Assembly (NCBI GenBank): GCA_028564675.1
Contig: JAOVVO010000304.1
Location: 27,765-91,764 of the forward strand
Source: Onchocerca lupi
Taxonomy: Eukaryota > Nematoda > Chromadorea > Rhabditida > Onchocercidae
Direction: 5' to 3'
DNA: 64,000 nucleotides
Made by a program: the position numbers and the translations under genes. A model generated the notes under the pieces. That model searched no databases and was not told the DNA's origin. It was given only the letters and a program-made list of their open reading frames with translations. Below, one piece after another: positions 35,958-49,200 of the stretch (within the stretch, counting starts at the first letter, position 1; the number at the start of each line of letters is the position of its first letter).

Positions 35958-38811
35958 TCGAATTTTAAAAAAAGAAGAGGAGAATGAAAGAGATAAATCG
36001 ATATTGATTGTGTGCAGTTGACGTGATAGTTGCTTTCTCATCCAACAACTACTCTCAATGGATATAAATTTATATGTAAATAAATATATATGTATATATT
36101 TTTCTTTTTTTTTAAGCAAATTTTTGATAAAAAATGGAAAATTTTATGTTTTAGAAGATGGGGTAGTTCGTATCATTTTAAGTTTTCTTCAAAATCTTTC
36201 TCTTTCTTTTTCGATTATTTATTCTTTGATGAATATTTCAATTTTTCATGAGAAAGGAATATTTAATTACAGTTTGTATCAGCAGTGCTTACTTGCATAA
36301 GAGTTCTTTAAATATAGCCTAAAATTAATCTGATAATGAGTAGTTGGTCTGAATTGTTCGATAAGTAACCTGATATTTAATTTCGATTTTATTTTTTTTA
36401 TTAGTCTAAAATGACCCGATATATATTAAGCAGCTGTTTTTTACGATTACCTGTTAAACAAAATATCAAATGATTTGAGGCGCTTTTGCAGCATTTCATT
36501 TTTTTTTCTGCACATTTTGGATGTAAATATCAAGCAAAGGAGCATTCATTCGAGGATTTAATAGAATCGATTTTAGCAATCTGTCCGAAGAATCACAGTA
36601 GTATGCTATCAATTTTATCATTATCCAGAAAAATGATAGCAATATTTGTTGTTATAGTAAAAGATAGAATCAGATAATAAATAAAAAACCAAGGAATAGA
36701 GAATTGTGTGGTGGGACACTTAATTAAATATCCAATAACAATTACATATAACGAAATAAAGAAAAGATAATAAAAGAAATGGAAAATTGTCAAGAAATGT
36801 GTGAAATAAGATAGGAAATGAAAATTTAAAAAAATCGAATATATAGATAATAAATTTGCATTTATAGGGATTTCCTCTATCTATTTTCATGATTTTAACT
36901 TTTCAAAATTAATTTAATTTAGCGGAAAATGCATAGTGATGAATGATAATGATAGTAATTACCATTCATCACTATCCGTTTTCTGTTAAAGTAAATTTGC
37001 TTAGAGATGTTTAGGAGTTGCTGTTACAACAAGAGGAAAATTCATTCTTTCTTTAATTTTATCAAATTTTATTTCATCTTATCAGTGAATGATGAATAGA
37101 TTTTTTTTTTAAATGTATATATAAGAATTAGAATAATTAGTAAGAGAGCTATTCATAGATATATTTAAATTATTGATATGAATATTCAAGTAGAGCAAAA
37201 AATTATTTATCAAAAAATCTGAATATTTGTTTTTGTCAAATATAAGCTATACAATTATGTATGAAGTGTTGAGTTCCATTGGATTAGTTATTATTTTACT
37301 TTAATTAGGAAAAATTAATTGATTTGAATGGATTTTTTTTTTCTTCTTCCATTAATGGAGAATTCATATTTAATTCTTATCTTTATTCCTTTTATCCGGT
37401 TATATTCTTTAAGTAATATATTTGTTTCTTTTTCTTTCTTATCTTTTGATAAATTACAACAAAATCAATTAATTGAAAACAAATTAGTGACCGAGTACAT
37501 GATTGATGGAATTTGTCAAAATAATATCATTAAATGTAAACAATTAAATTAGTGAATTTTGTCTTTTTTGGAATAAATCATTCCAAAGTTCTTTTAGTGC
37601 TTAAAGTCTTGTTGATGATTACTTTTGAAATTTATTTAAAAAAAAAAAAAAAAAAAAAAGAGTAGGACATAAGAATGGCGATAATAATCATTCGCAATTT
37701 TCTTCTTACCCTTCATCATTTTTCGCAAACAACAGTCTATCAATCATCGACAAGTCATTTAACCTTCTTCCTTTCATTTACCGGATAGGTAAGACAGCGG
37801 GGTAAATGGGAAAAAATATCATAGCTTTAACTAAAATTTTACCAAAAAAAAAAAAAAAAATGTTACGATTCATCGAAACTATTCAATAAAATCCTAAACT
37901 TTAAAAATAATTCGAATTTTCATTCATTGATTTATATCATCTCTTTATATGAAAAATCTTACATTTAATTGTCACTTTATTTGCCAATTTCTTTTCGTCT
38001 AAATGCATAAAATTATTATTTGTAATAAAAATTTTTAATTTCATCATTTAAAATAAAAGATTCTGCAATTTTCAATTATTTTAAAAGTAACAGAATAGAT
38101 GAAATTTTGCAAAAAGTCATGCAATTCATGAATGAATTTAAACAAAAACAAAAAACAAAATACTAAAATTTGCAAATTTGAGTTCTTTTGAATGAAAAAA
38201 AAAAAAAGTAATAATAATTATTAGCAAAATGTCATAAATAATTCATCTAAAAAAATAAAATACGAAAAGAAAACAAAATGAAGTTGACAAGATTGTTTAT
38301 TCTAATTTGAAGAATTTTAAAACGAAATAAACAATGGAATATATCTAATCGATGAGAAGTGTCAAAAAATCTAATACTAAGAAGACAAATGACATTTTTG
38401 GTAGCATTGTCGAATTTCATTTAAAAAAAAAAAAAAAAAAGAAAGAAAAAAAAAGGAAAGAAAATTCAGTCAGTATTCAGAATTGGAAATCAATCAATTA
38501 ATTGGATTTGTAAAATTGATGCTAATGATGCGGATCGATTCAAATAGCATTTCAATCAAAAATACTAATGATTGTAACTAATAGGAATGATAATAATGAG
38601 ACAGCAAATAAGTTGGTGGAGTATTTTTTTTTTTTTTTTTGAAAATTTTCAAATAATTGAAGAAAATGAAAAATGCACGAATAAGAAAATCGAATTATAT
38701 TTTATATATTTATATATGCATCAGACGATTAATGTCATAATAATTAATGCAATCAACAAGAAATCTAGTAAATGAAACTAGTAATGATAATAATTGTTAT
38801 TACTATTAATG

Positions 38812-38820
38812 TTATTATTA

Positions 38821-38855
<35 letters not shown>

Positions 38856-38856
38856 G
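38812..38856. repeat. Self-complementary (AAT)n(ATT)n block
   Basis: TTATTATTAATAATAATAAT runs directly into ATTATTATTATT, so the block can fold on itself. Confidence 0.75.
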
Positions 38857-39152
38857 AGTTTGTCATTGTTAATGTCAATACTATCTACACTATTATCATT
38901 TCTCTATCAATGATTAAATAACTATTTTAATAATTTAAAAGTAGCAAGAACAATTGGTTTTCCTTAAAACTTATTGTTTATGACTTTTAAACATATAATA
39001 AATAAAATATACGAAAAATAATTATGCTAATATTCAATTAATTATTAGTATTTTTAAATTAAATTATAAAAATTCATTATCATCTAACAAAAATTTCAAT
39101 AAATATTTTTAATAGTAACAAATTGCAATTTTAACAGAAAAAACAATTACTA

Positions 39153-39359
39153 TTCGTATTGTTATCATTGTTAACATAATTTGGATAAAATTTCATACGA
39201 AAAAAAAGGAAAGAAAAAAATTCATGATAATGACCATTACAATAATGTTTCTTACTAAAATTATAATGATTATTATGATTTTTATAGTTGCTAATTAGTT
39301 AATATTTTGACTATCATTCCTGATATAATTTTAAATGTTAACAATGATAACAATACGAA
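39153..39359. mobile_element. Possible MITE-like element with perfect 25-bp inverted termini
   Basis: The 25-mer at 39153-39177 (TTCGTATTGTTATCATTGTT, ending AACAT) is exactly matched in reverse complement at 39335-39359. The 207-bp unit has no coding capacity. No clear target-site duplication is visible, so the mobile nature is inferred from the perfect arms. Confidence 0.5.
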
Positions 39360-40689
39360 ATTTTATAAAAGTTTTATAAACGAACATAAGAATAATAACA
39401 GCACGAATAATTTGTCGTATTATTATTATAATCGATCTCATTTTTATAGTCATTAACATAAAGGTAAATGGTAAATGTAAATAATAGTGACAATATTTCC
39501 TATTGTCAGCAATATCAATATCATTGTTAATGATTATAATCACCAAACTTTTAATTCTGTCCTTCTTTCTTCATCTTTTCGTATCATCATCATCAAAACG
39601 ATTTCGTATAATAATTCCAATTTAATCGTATATTGTGTTGTCCTTCTTTCTTATCAGTTCCAGATATCAACAATGGTAATTTATAATTTTTAGGGTGCAG
39701 AATTCATATTTGCTCAAAGAATTTAAAATTTCTGATTTTTGATAAGATTTTTTAAACAAAAATTCATGGACTACTTTTCTTTTTTTCTTTTTTTTTTTTT
39801 TTTTCATATAATTAGTATAGTATAAATATATACTCTGTGATATTTATATGAGAAATAATTAAATTACAGGCAGAGCAGATTTTGCTACATACTGGAATAA
39901 GTCATTTTCAATCTTGTTAAAATTATTTTAGCTAATTTAATTGAGTTCATTTCCCTTTAATTTGAAATTCAATTTAGTATAATTCGATTCATGCTTGGTC
40001 TTGAATTTACCAAACAAAAAAAAAATGAAATCGTTCTTGATGATCAAAAATAGCGTCATGGAAAACTAAAAATGAAAACATGCAGCTAGGTTAAATTTGA
40101 ATTTCGAAATTGAAGTTTAAAATTCCGTCATCTTCTTCAAGAAATATATAATTGGAATTTTAGTTCCATTATAAATTATCTTTCATCAGTAAATATCCAA
40201 TTTCTCACAAACTATTGCAGAGAAAAAATTAACTTTTATTCTGATCATATATAGCATAATGTAATAATAATTTGGATATCATATAATCAATTTTCGATTG
40301 TGATTATGATTTAAAATAATCGAATTTTTAAATCAATTATGTTTAAAAATCTAAAAAAGACCTCTTAAAGTTTCAAACAATGAAATTTTGGAGGGAAATT
40401 TAAGTTAAAATAAATTAGAATTTTTCTTATCGTTTTTAATGCTATTTTTGATTAAAATCAAAAATCTTTGTACTTTGTTGGCGGTTAATTTAAATTTATT
40501 CGCTTAAATTTATTTTGAAATACCATACTATTTTGTGAGAAGTTTCCTGATAAAACAGGAAACAAAGGGTTGCACTTTTTCTCATTGCTGATGAAATGAA
40601 CAAATATTTGCTTCTGTATTTCATTTTCCTAAGTTTTCATAAATATTCGTCGAATTTTTTAAAAGATAAAAAATTTTATTTTCTTGAAG

Positions 40690-40828
40690 ATCAAACAATT
40701 CCAATCTTTTAATATGGTAAAACATGTTTTAATAAATATGTAGGACAAATATAATAATCGTTTATTTTTCATTTGTACACATTTATTGGAAACATGTTTT
40801 GCATATTAAAGGATTGAAATAGTTTGAT
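40690..40828. repeat. Long imperfect hairpin, ~60-bp arms
   Basis: The left arm 40690-40750 begins ATCAAACAATTCCAATC and contains AAAACATGTTTTAATAAAT. The right arm 40771-40828 is its imperfect reverse complement (AATAAAGG..AACATGTTTT on the other strand). Most positions pair around a 20-base loop. It could be a palindromic MITE or a long RNA hairpin. Confidence 0.7.
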
Positions 40829-42801
40829 AAAAAAATACGACTATAAGTAATATTTGCAATCATTTAGGTATTAACAATAATTCTAAAAAATTAATAAAAT
40901 GAAATTTTCTGAAAATTTCAGATTTAAATCAATGTACCAAACATACATTTTCCATATCGTATTCTTCTAATTACGTAATTTTAAAATGAGTCGACAAAAA
41001 AAAAAAAACGAAATTTAATTTCAATTCGAAAATAGCACATTTCATCAGTTTGTCATCATATTTCTTTTTTCTTTTTTTTTTTTTTTGATATTTTTTTTTT
41101 CGTGTCATTAAATAATGGATTGGTACAAATTGAAGAAAAAAAAAGAGCATTTTTAAAATTAAAAATTATTAAAATAAATCTTACATTTGCATGAAAAATT
41201 TTTCTTCAAATACAAACGACAACATATAAATAAAAATTACAAATAATGAAATAATAAATGGCTTTATTGGAATTTTGCAGAAACAATTTCATTCAACCAT
41301 CGATGAGTTGTCCTCTTCCGATTGAAAAAAAAAAAAAAAAAAAAAGAAGAGTAAAAATGGGACAGCAGCAAATACTATATGAACCATTATTTCATTCAGT
41401 TTTAATTGCTCTTTGAAGTTTCCCACTTGAAATGCGAATTTATTATAAAAAAATTTCTTTTTTTCCACCCTTTTTTTTTTCCCAGCCAAATATACGAAAA
41501 ACGACTAATTGTACAACAAATAGCTGATAGTAATTGATTCAAAGAGATTGGATAAATTTCATGTTGCAAATCGAAAAAAAAATTTTTTTTTGAAACATAA
41601 AATAATTTCTGATATGTATAAAATTTCATATTTATTAATGATTTAGCTATTATTAAATAAAACTAATAAATAGTCGTAGTATTTTCGATGAAATATTATT
41701 CCAACGACAAGAAAATGCATAGAAAAAAAGTGTTTGTCAAATTAATTATATAATAAAGAGTATTTGCGAAATACGTGACGTAAGTGGAATAAGAAAATGG
41801 AAATGAATTTCATTTTTATTATTCATATGGAAAAAAGAAAAAAAAAATTAAACAGTAAATAATCCTTCATTTTGCTCTTTTAGCTCCAAAATGCACGATA
41901 AAACCAGAAATTGTCAATCTGATGAAGTTTTCCTTTTCCATTTTCAATTCGTCTTCAACAATTTAAACAAAAGCAAGAAGTCACAGATTCTTCAAGTTCT
42001 TCAAAATGCAGTAGTAAAGATTTCTCCTGAGATATCTATCTCTTACTCTTGCTTATAGCCTCCAAAAAAAAAAAAAAAAAAGGAAAAATTTGCAAAAATT
42101 TTTGATGTACCAATGAATTTTCTTTTTTACATCAAATCTTTAATCAAAGTAATGTCCTATTTGCCATCTCAACTTTTCATATTTTATGATGTAAATGTTT
42201 CGCAAATTTTATAACTGAAAAAGATGAATTTGAAAAATCTCACCCTTTTTTTTTTTTTTCTTATCCTCTCATCAATACTATTGTCTTCAATCCATTTCAG
42301 AAATTTAAAAAAAAAAAAAAAAAAAAATTGATGGTTTCTTTTTATTTCTCCAAAAATTAATTTATTTGCATTTGGTAAGTTTTGACTGGAAAACTTGTCA
42401 GAAAAATAAATGAAATTCCTTTTTTGTTCTTCTCATTTTTAGATATACTGCCAACTTTTTTTTTTTTTTTTTTTTTTTTATGATCAACATAAGCTCCATA
42501 AAGATGTTATAAAACTTTGCATTTTTAACTGTCTATCAATTTTTTTTTTCAAAATTTTTAATAGTTGAAATTAAAAAAAATCAATTATCAAATCCTGAAT
42601 ATATGTAAAATTCAATTATAATTTCGGCAATTAAATTATTCAATACAGCAATTATGTATATGAAGAAATTCAAAACAAAGTCTGCAATATTGATAATAAC
42701 TAGATTATACTTTCGTCATTTCATCTTGCAATGCACGCAAGCATGCAGTAGCAGATATTAGCAATTAATGCAATAGTGATGATTAATCATCGAAAATTTC
42801 A

Positions 42802-42880
42802 AGAAAGTTTCAAATTTCAAATGAAAATAAAATTTTTGATAAAATAAAGAATTTCACTTTTGAAATTTGAAACTTTTCTA
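42802..42880. other. 79-nt A/T-rich hairpin upstream of the receptor gene
   Basis: The left arm AGAAAGTTTCAAATTTCAAA (from 42802) pairs with TTTGAAATTTGAAACTTTTCT (to 42880). More pairing follows inward (TGAAAAT with AATTTCA) and leaves a ~22-base loop. Its size fits a small-RNA precursor. It lies about 400 bases before the receptor start codon. Confidence 0.45.
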
Positions 42881-43293
42881 ACCAATTGCTTACCGATCAA
42901 TAAATGCTGATATTTGATAAACTTGAAAATTATCTTTTATATAATTTCAATCGATCGCTCAATTTACAAGCTCTATAAAACTACTATTAATATTATCAAT
43001 TTAATGTAGTTCCTGCTGTCACACTTTTGCTTTAAGATAAAAAGCCTTAAGATAGATTAATAAAAAGCTTCCTTTCTTCATTGCTTTTTCTTACTTCTGG
43101 CATTTTTTTTGCCCAAAAATATTATCCAAAATTTCGTTTCAATTCTTTTCATTCTATTGATTAATTTGAGCTAATTTTTTATTGCAAACTTTGTTATCAA
43201 AGTACTCTATCAAAGAATGCATTGAATAATAATATTTTAAATAAAATAAATCTTTAAAGTAATTAAGAATTTGCAGAAATCTATCCATTTAAA

Positions 43294-46200
43294 ATGATTA
43301 TTTCCAATTTTTACCTTCTGTATATTTTCTTGCTGCCAACTGCTTACTGTAACAAAGATGCCAACCGTCTATTGGAAGATTTATTACTCAATTACAATAA
43401 ACTTGTTCGACCGGTAAAAAATGAAACAAATACATTGGTTGTTTATTTTAAGCTGAAATTGTCACAATTGTTTGATGTGGTCAGTTTTTGTATTTCTATG
43501 TTTATTTAAATTTGCAAATAGAAAATTGAAGATTGAAATATGTAATAATTTATAAATAAATTGATTTTATAAGTAAATTGATAAAATATGTAATAATTTT
43601 TAAGTGTTAAAATTGATTTTAATTTTGTAAAAAGCAACCTTTTTGTTTATATAATTTTTATTGAATTTTGTTTTTGCATTACTAAATGTATAAATTTGTT
43701 TCAGCATGAAAAAAATCAAATCATGACGACAAATGTTTGGCTTCAACATGTACTTGCAATGTTTTTCATTTGAATTTTAAAAATTTTTAGCAAATATAAT
43801 CAAACATTGTAAAATGAAAATAAATTTGAAAAATTTGAATTGATGAAATTCATCAATATTGAATTATAGTTGTGCTATTTTCTTGCATTAATGAAAAATA
43901 TTGGTAAGTAATTCTATTCTTAAATCATTCAGGTAATGATTTAGAAACAAAATTAATTACTAATATCTTTCATTGATGCAAAGAGATGTCAGCATCGCAA
44001 TTCAGGAATATAAATTTTTGACAGCTTTTTAAAACTTCTATCGAAAAAAAAAAAGTGTTCCTTAGTAGTTTTTTTTCTTTTTTTACGAAAAATTTGAAAT
44101 TGATAGTTTGAATTTTCTTGATTTTCTAACTGCAGACATGGACAGATATGAAGTTGAAATGGAATCCGGAGGAATATGGTGGAATTAATGTATTATATGT
44201 TCCATCTAATATGATTTGGAATCCGGATATTGTGCTTTACAATAAGTTTGAACTTTTTTTGTTCCCGAAAAACACTCAATTATTTGAGTTTGAAAAATGC
44301 AAATATTTGCCAGAAATTTAAGAAAGATGACAAAGCAAAGATATTTAGAAATCAATTGATAATTCTACTCGTAGAAAGTTCAATTATAATTGATTACATT
44401 ATAGTGCTGATGGAAATTATCAGGTATCATTCGAGACAAAAGCTAAATTATCTCCTGATGGCACTGTAGAATGGACACCACCAGCAATTTACAAAAGGTT
44501 CAAATTTTTCAAATTTAATGAATTCTTGAAACCATTTGAAACTATTTTTGCTATTTCTCTGACTAAATATTATATTGACTTTTGAATTTCGTCATTTACT
44601 TATACTAAAACAATTTTAGCATGTGCCAAATCAACATGGACTGGTTTCCATTCGATAAGCAGATTTGTGAAATGAAATTTGGTATCGTTTGAATTGAGAA
44701 TTCGAAAAAAAAACTTTTCAACCTTTCATTTAACTTTAAGTATTATCAGAATTCCTTTTTTTTTTTTTTTTTTTTTGCAGGTTCAAGGACATACGACGGT
44801 TTAGAAATTGATTTGAAGCATAAGGATTCGAATAGTGAACGAAAAGAAAACGAAATAATTATAGGAGTTGATGGTGAACATATTCAAACAGTATGGGTTG
44901 TTGATCAAGGTGGATATATTCATACTAAATTGGAAATAAAATACATGAATTATTGATTTTTTTTTTTTTTAATATATGAATTTATTCATTTCAAAAGATA
45001 GCTAAATGAAGATTGAATAAAAAGGAAAGAAAAATAGAAAGTTTTTTATGCATTTATCAAAAGCATCTATCATTAGAATTTTAAAATAAGCTCAATGTAT
45101 CATGATATTTTCGAATTCTTTAATTTAGGTATTGATCTAAGCGATTATTATCCCAGTGGAGAATGGGATATACTTGGTGTACCCAGTAAACGTCATGAAA
45201 TTAGGTTTTGTACTTGCAATTTTTCAAATTTGATCATCTATCTTAGTGAGGAAAGCAAAAACATTAATTTTCCTTAATTAATATTTCAAAAATTCAATGG
45301 GAAAATTTTTATTTTTAAGTGTTTCATTTAACATTTCCAATATTTCATAAAAATTTGAGATTTCCATGCTGTGAATCACCATTCATTGATCTCACGTACG
45401 AAATTCATCTTCGTCGAAAAGCATTATTTTACACGATAAATCTCATTTTTCCAATTATTGGAATCAGGTAAATGAAATTTAATTTTTATAAGTCTGAGGG
45501 GATTTTATACTGAACATCATTTCAATCTGCATCTCCAATATTTCAATTTATTTGACCTAAAATTTAATCTTCCAATCACTTATATCGATTTAATTTTCTC
45601 AGAAGGGATGTTAGGATGATATTAATAATAATAATAATTTTTTAAATATTGTTTTATTTCAGTTTTCTTACGGCATTGGTATTTTATTTACCATCTGATG
45701 GCGGTGAAAAGATTCCATTTTGTATATCAATTCTGGTTTCATTAACTTTCTTTTTTTTACCGCTCGGTAGGTTTTGTTTGCAAAACTAAAAATTGATTTT
45801 ATCTTGAAATTTATGCAAATTTTTAAATTTCAACTTTTCCATGCTTTATGCCTAATAATAATCGAACACTTTTCAAAATTTTAATAGAACACAAATTATG
45901 AAATATTTGTAAATAAGTAACTTTTAATTCGCATTCCATGCGCTAAAATTTAATCTTATCTATTCAGTTTGTTTATCCTAAAAAAATTTCAAATCTTATT
46001 TATTTGACGAGTCAATCTTTTTTTTTTTTTTGGCATAAATTCATCACTCTAACTTATTTTGAAATGACAAGCATTCATGACAAGTTGAAATTAATATTTT
46101 TCAATTTACGACCAATATTTAACAAAAAAACTATTTGTCTGTTGCTAGTCAAAGAAATCAGATAAAATCCGAAAGCTATTGAAAGTCTTCAAAATTTTTT

Positions 46201-49200
46201 TCGAGTTAATTAAATTTCTTTGCAAAACATTTGCCGAATTTGATTTATGTTGTCCTAAATCTTTAGAAATATTATAATTTTTGCAAACAGATTGCAATGA
46301 AAACTGTCTTATTGTATTATTTAATGGATAGATTTATTTAAAAAGGTCAAAATATTAAGTTCAAATTAATCTAAATGACAACGAAATTAAATATAAATAA
46401 TGCCTTACCTTAAGAATAATATTTGCATAATTTTAAAAAAACTCATCAATATGGAAAATTCTTCTTTGCTTCAAGAATTTTAGAATATTCTTTATAGTTT
46501 TCCTTACTGATAAGTTTTGTTATCTTTAAAAAATTAGTCATTAAAAATTAATTATGCTGTAAAATTAGTCTAAAATTTTATAGCATAATTATGCTTCTAT
46601 CATTTTATAGCCAAATTGTTTTATCACCATTGTTAACAGATAAGCTAAGGATACCTTTTCTTATTTATTAGGTTTAAAGATATTTAAAAAATTTTCAATT
46701 TATATGAAATGTTATTGGCGGCATATGGAAAAAAAATTTTTTTAAATAAACATTTCCATATTTATGCTTTGTAATTTCAATTAGAATAGGAAAACAGAAA
46801 TAAGATATTTCAATGAAAATAACTTTTTGCTTATTTTAAAACATATTATATGAAGGCATTTACGTCATTTCAAAATTCTCTTCAATTTAATACCATAGTA
46901 GTAAGTAGTGTAACATTTGAACAAAATTTAAATTGATAAACTTTGAACAAGCAGCAATAATTAAGAAATTTTCCTGATAATGATAAATATTTATGCAATA
47001 ATATTTTGACTACTAATTAGAAGCGTTGTTCTTTTTAAATATTAAACTGGCATTATGAGGAAACTTTGATTAAATAAATTGAAATTAAATATTTTACTTG
47101 ACTATTCTAATTATCAATAATGGCATAATTAACGCTACGAAAAGGTATTATCAAAATTTAACTTGGTAAATCTTTTTTTAATTTACTGAAATTAAAAAAT
47201 TTGCGCTATTTTTCTGATAAGAAAAACTTTCTTCTAGATGGTAATAATTAATTGGATAATTAGTATTTGATTACATCATTTACTCAATGTATCTATCAAA
47301 ATCTAAAAAAAATTGATAGAAATCATTCGCTTAAAATGACCTAAGTTGTAGCATATTAGAAATAAGTAATATTGAAATATTTTTTATTTGCCTAATTTAA
47401 GATTATGAAATTTTAAAATTTTATGAAGGGATTTTTGCATTTGCAAAACATTAGCACATTGCAATCAAAGTTGATTTGGAGGAAAAAACTAGCAATTAAA
47501 TTTGAAACTTCCAAAACAAATTTTTGACTTCACAGAAAATTAGTCAAATGAGAGTTTGCAATTTTTTCAGTTCTTCGAAAATTTCAAATTATTATCGACC
47601 TAAATTTTTGTCAAAAAATTTCAAAACTTTCAAATTTTTACAGTTGAAATAATTCCACCAACTTCACTGTTAATCCCATTAATTGGAAAATATTTGTTAT
47701 TTTCGATGGTTCTTGTCACTTTATCAATTATTGTTACTGTTATCACTATGGTATGATTGATTCTTTTCATTGCTTTCTTTCTAATTTTTTTTTTTTAACA
47801 TTTTTTCTTCTTTTATTTATTTTTTTTTTTTTAGAAATTAGAAGAAATAGGCTAAATTTTTTGCATATAAATATTATCATTCGTCAACAACATAATATTT
47901 TTTTTTCGAATTTTGCATGAAATATTTTGTGCAATTTTTTTTAGAAATAGAAATTGTCACAATAATATATCAAATTTATATGTCATCATTCAACATTTTG
48001 CCATGTATAATTGCATTAAAAGTATTTATTATCAAATTTTATCATAAAAAATTAGCAATTCCAATTTTTTTTCTGAAATACAGAATATTCATAATCGATC
48101 ACCGGCAACACATGTCATGCCAAAATGGGCCAAAAAATTCTTCATCGAATGGTTACCTAAATATTTATGCATGGAACGGCCAACATTTATACGAGCTGAT
48201 TTAACAGCAACTGATATCAATAATTCAAATACGGTAATTTGTTGAAAGTTTGTCGAAAATTTTGAAAGAAATAAAGATTAATAAATAAGTTGGAAAAATA
48301 TTTAATTATTTAAAAATTGGCAGAAAATGAAGCATACATTATCGCTTCATCAAATTATTGTTGGAAATTTGGTAAAGAGTTCGAAATTTTTAAATATTTA
48401 CATTTATCAATAATTTGCTTATATCTTTCCACTTTTCATTGTCCCACCTATTTTTTTGATGTGATAAAGCAAAGATATGTAATATTGAGAAAGAATAATT
48501 ATAATCATTATAAAACTTAATGAGATGATTTTTTTTGGGAATAATTAACAAATTTTATCAGAATTTCATAGAACTTCATTAAATCCCTTAAAATTTCAAA
48601 AATTTTCAAAATTTTCGGTTAGAGGAATAATATTTTGGACATTGTCATGATTATCATTTAATGTTACTCATTATTCCAGACAATTTTAACCAAACAATCT
48701 CATTTACGTTCATCTCCAATAATAAGTAAAAATCGAGCATCGATGCTATGGGCATCTTTTGAACAGGTACTATGAAACATTTAATTTTTTAATGCTTTGG
48801 AATTTAAATTTAAATTAGGTTTAGAATTGTATTGAATTAATTAAATTCAATTCATTATAACAAGTATTCTTATTAGATTGATTTTTTCCTCCATATAGTC
48901 TTTTTGACTATTTCCTTCGTCTTTTTATTTTGTTTTCATGAATTTAAGAATTTCAAACGAAGTTCTTGTATTCTTTTAGGAACATTTGTTTTGTCCAACA
49001 AATATTTCCACACGTAATGATGAAACTTTCGGGAAATCGAAGCGACAACGCAGCGGAACAAAAACCTTGCAAAATGCTGCTGATAATATTACATTTATTG
49101 CTGATTATTTCAAAAACAATGAAAAGAATCGCCAGATTAGCTATTAATTAAATTTCAAATAATTTTTTGAAATTTACAAATTAAAAAATATAGCATTCGA

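Larger units (their letters stand above)
32940..43290. other. Long gene-poor region with weak exon candidates
   Basis: A/T-rich spacer. Exon-like strings seen: 33461-33616 (MADMSYSA, then YAALHICCDALRQYDF after CACTTCAG), 34171-34285 (after TTTTCTGCAG, open to a stop), 36492-36601 (after TTTTGCAG, FGCKYQAKEHSFEDLIE) and 37650-37797 (open on both strands, ending at GGTAAGAC). None could be assembled into a gene with confidence. The only route from 33461 needs a 32-base intron. Homopolymers are common, for example poly(T) at 35914-35956. Confidence 0.45.

Noticed and set aside
35751..36119. 122-codon minus-strand frame
   Set aside because: Depends on a poly(T) tract read as poly-lysine. No splice or domain support.
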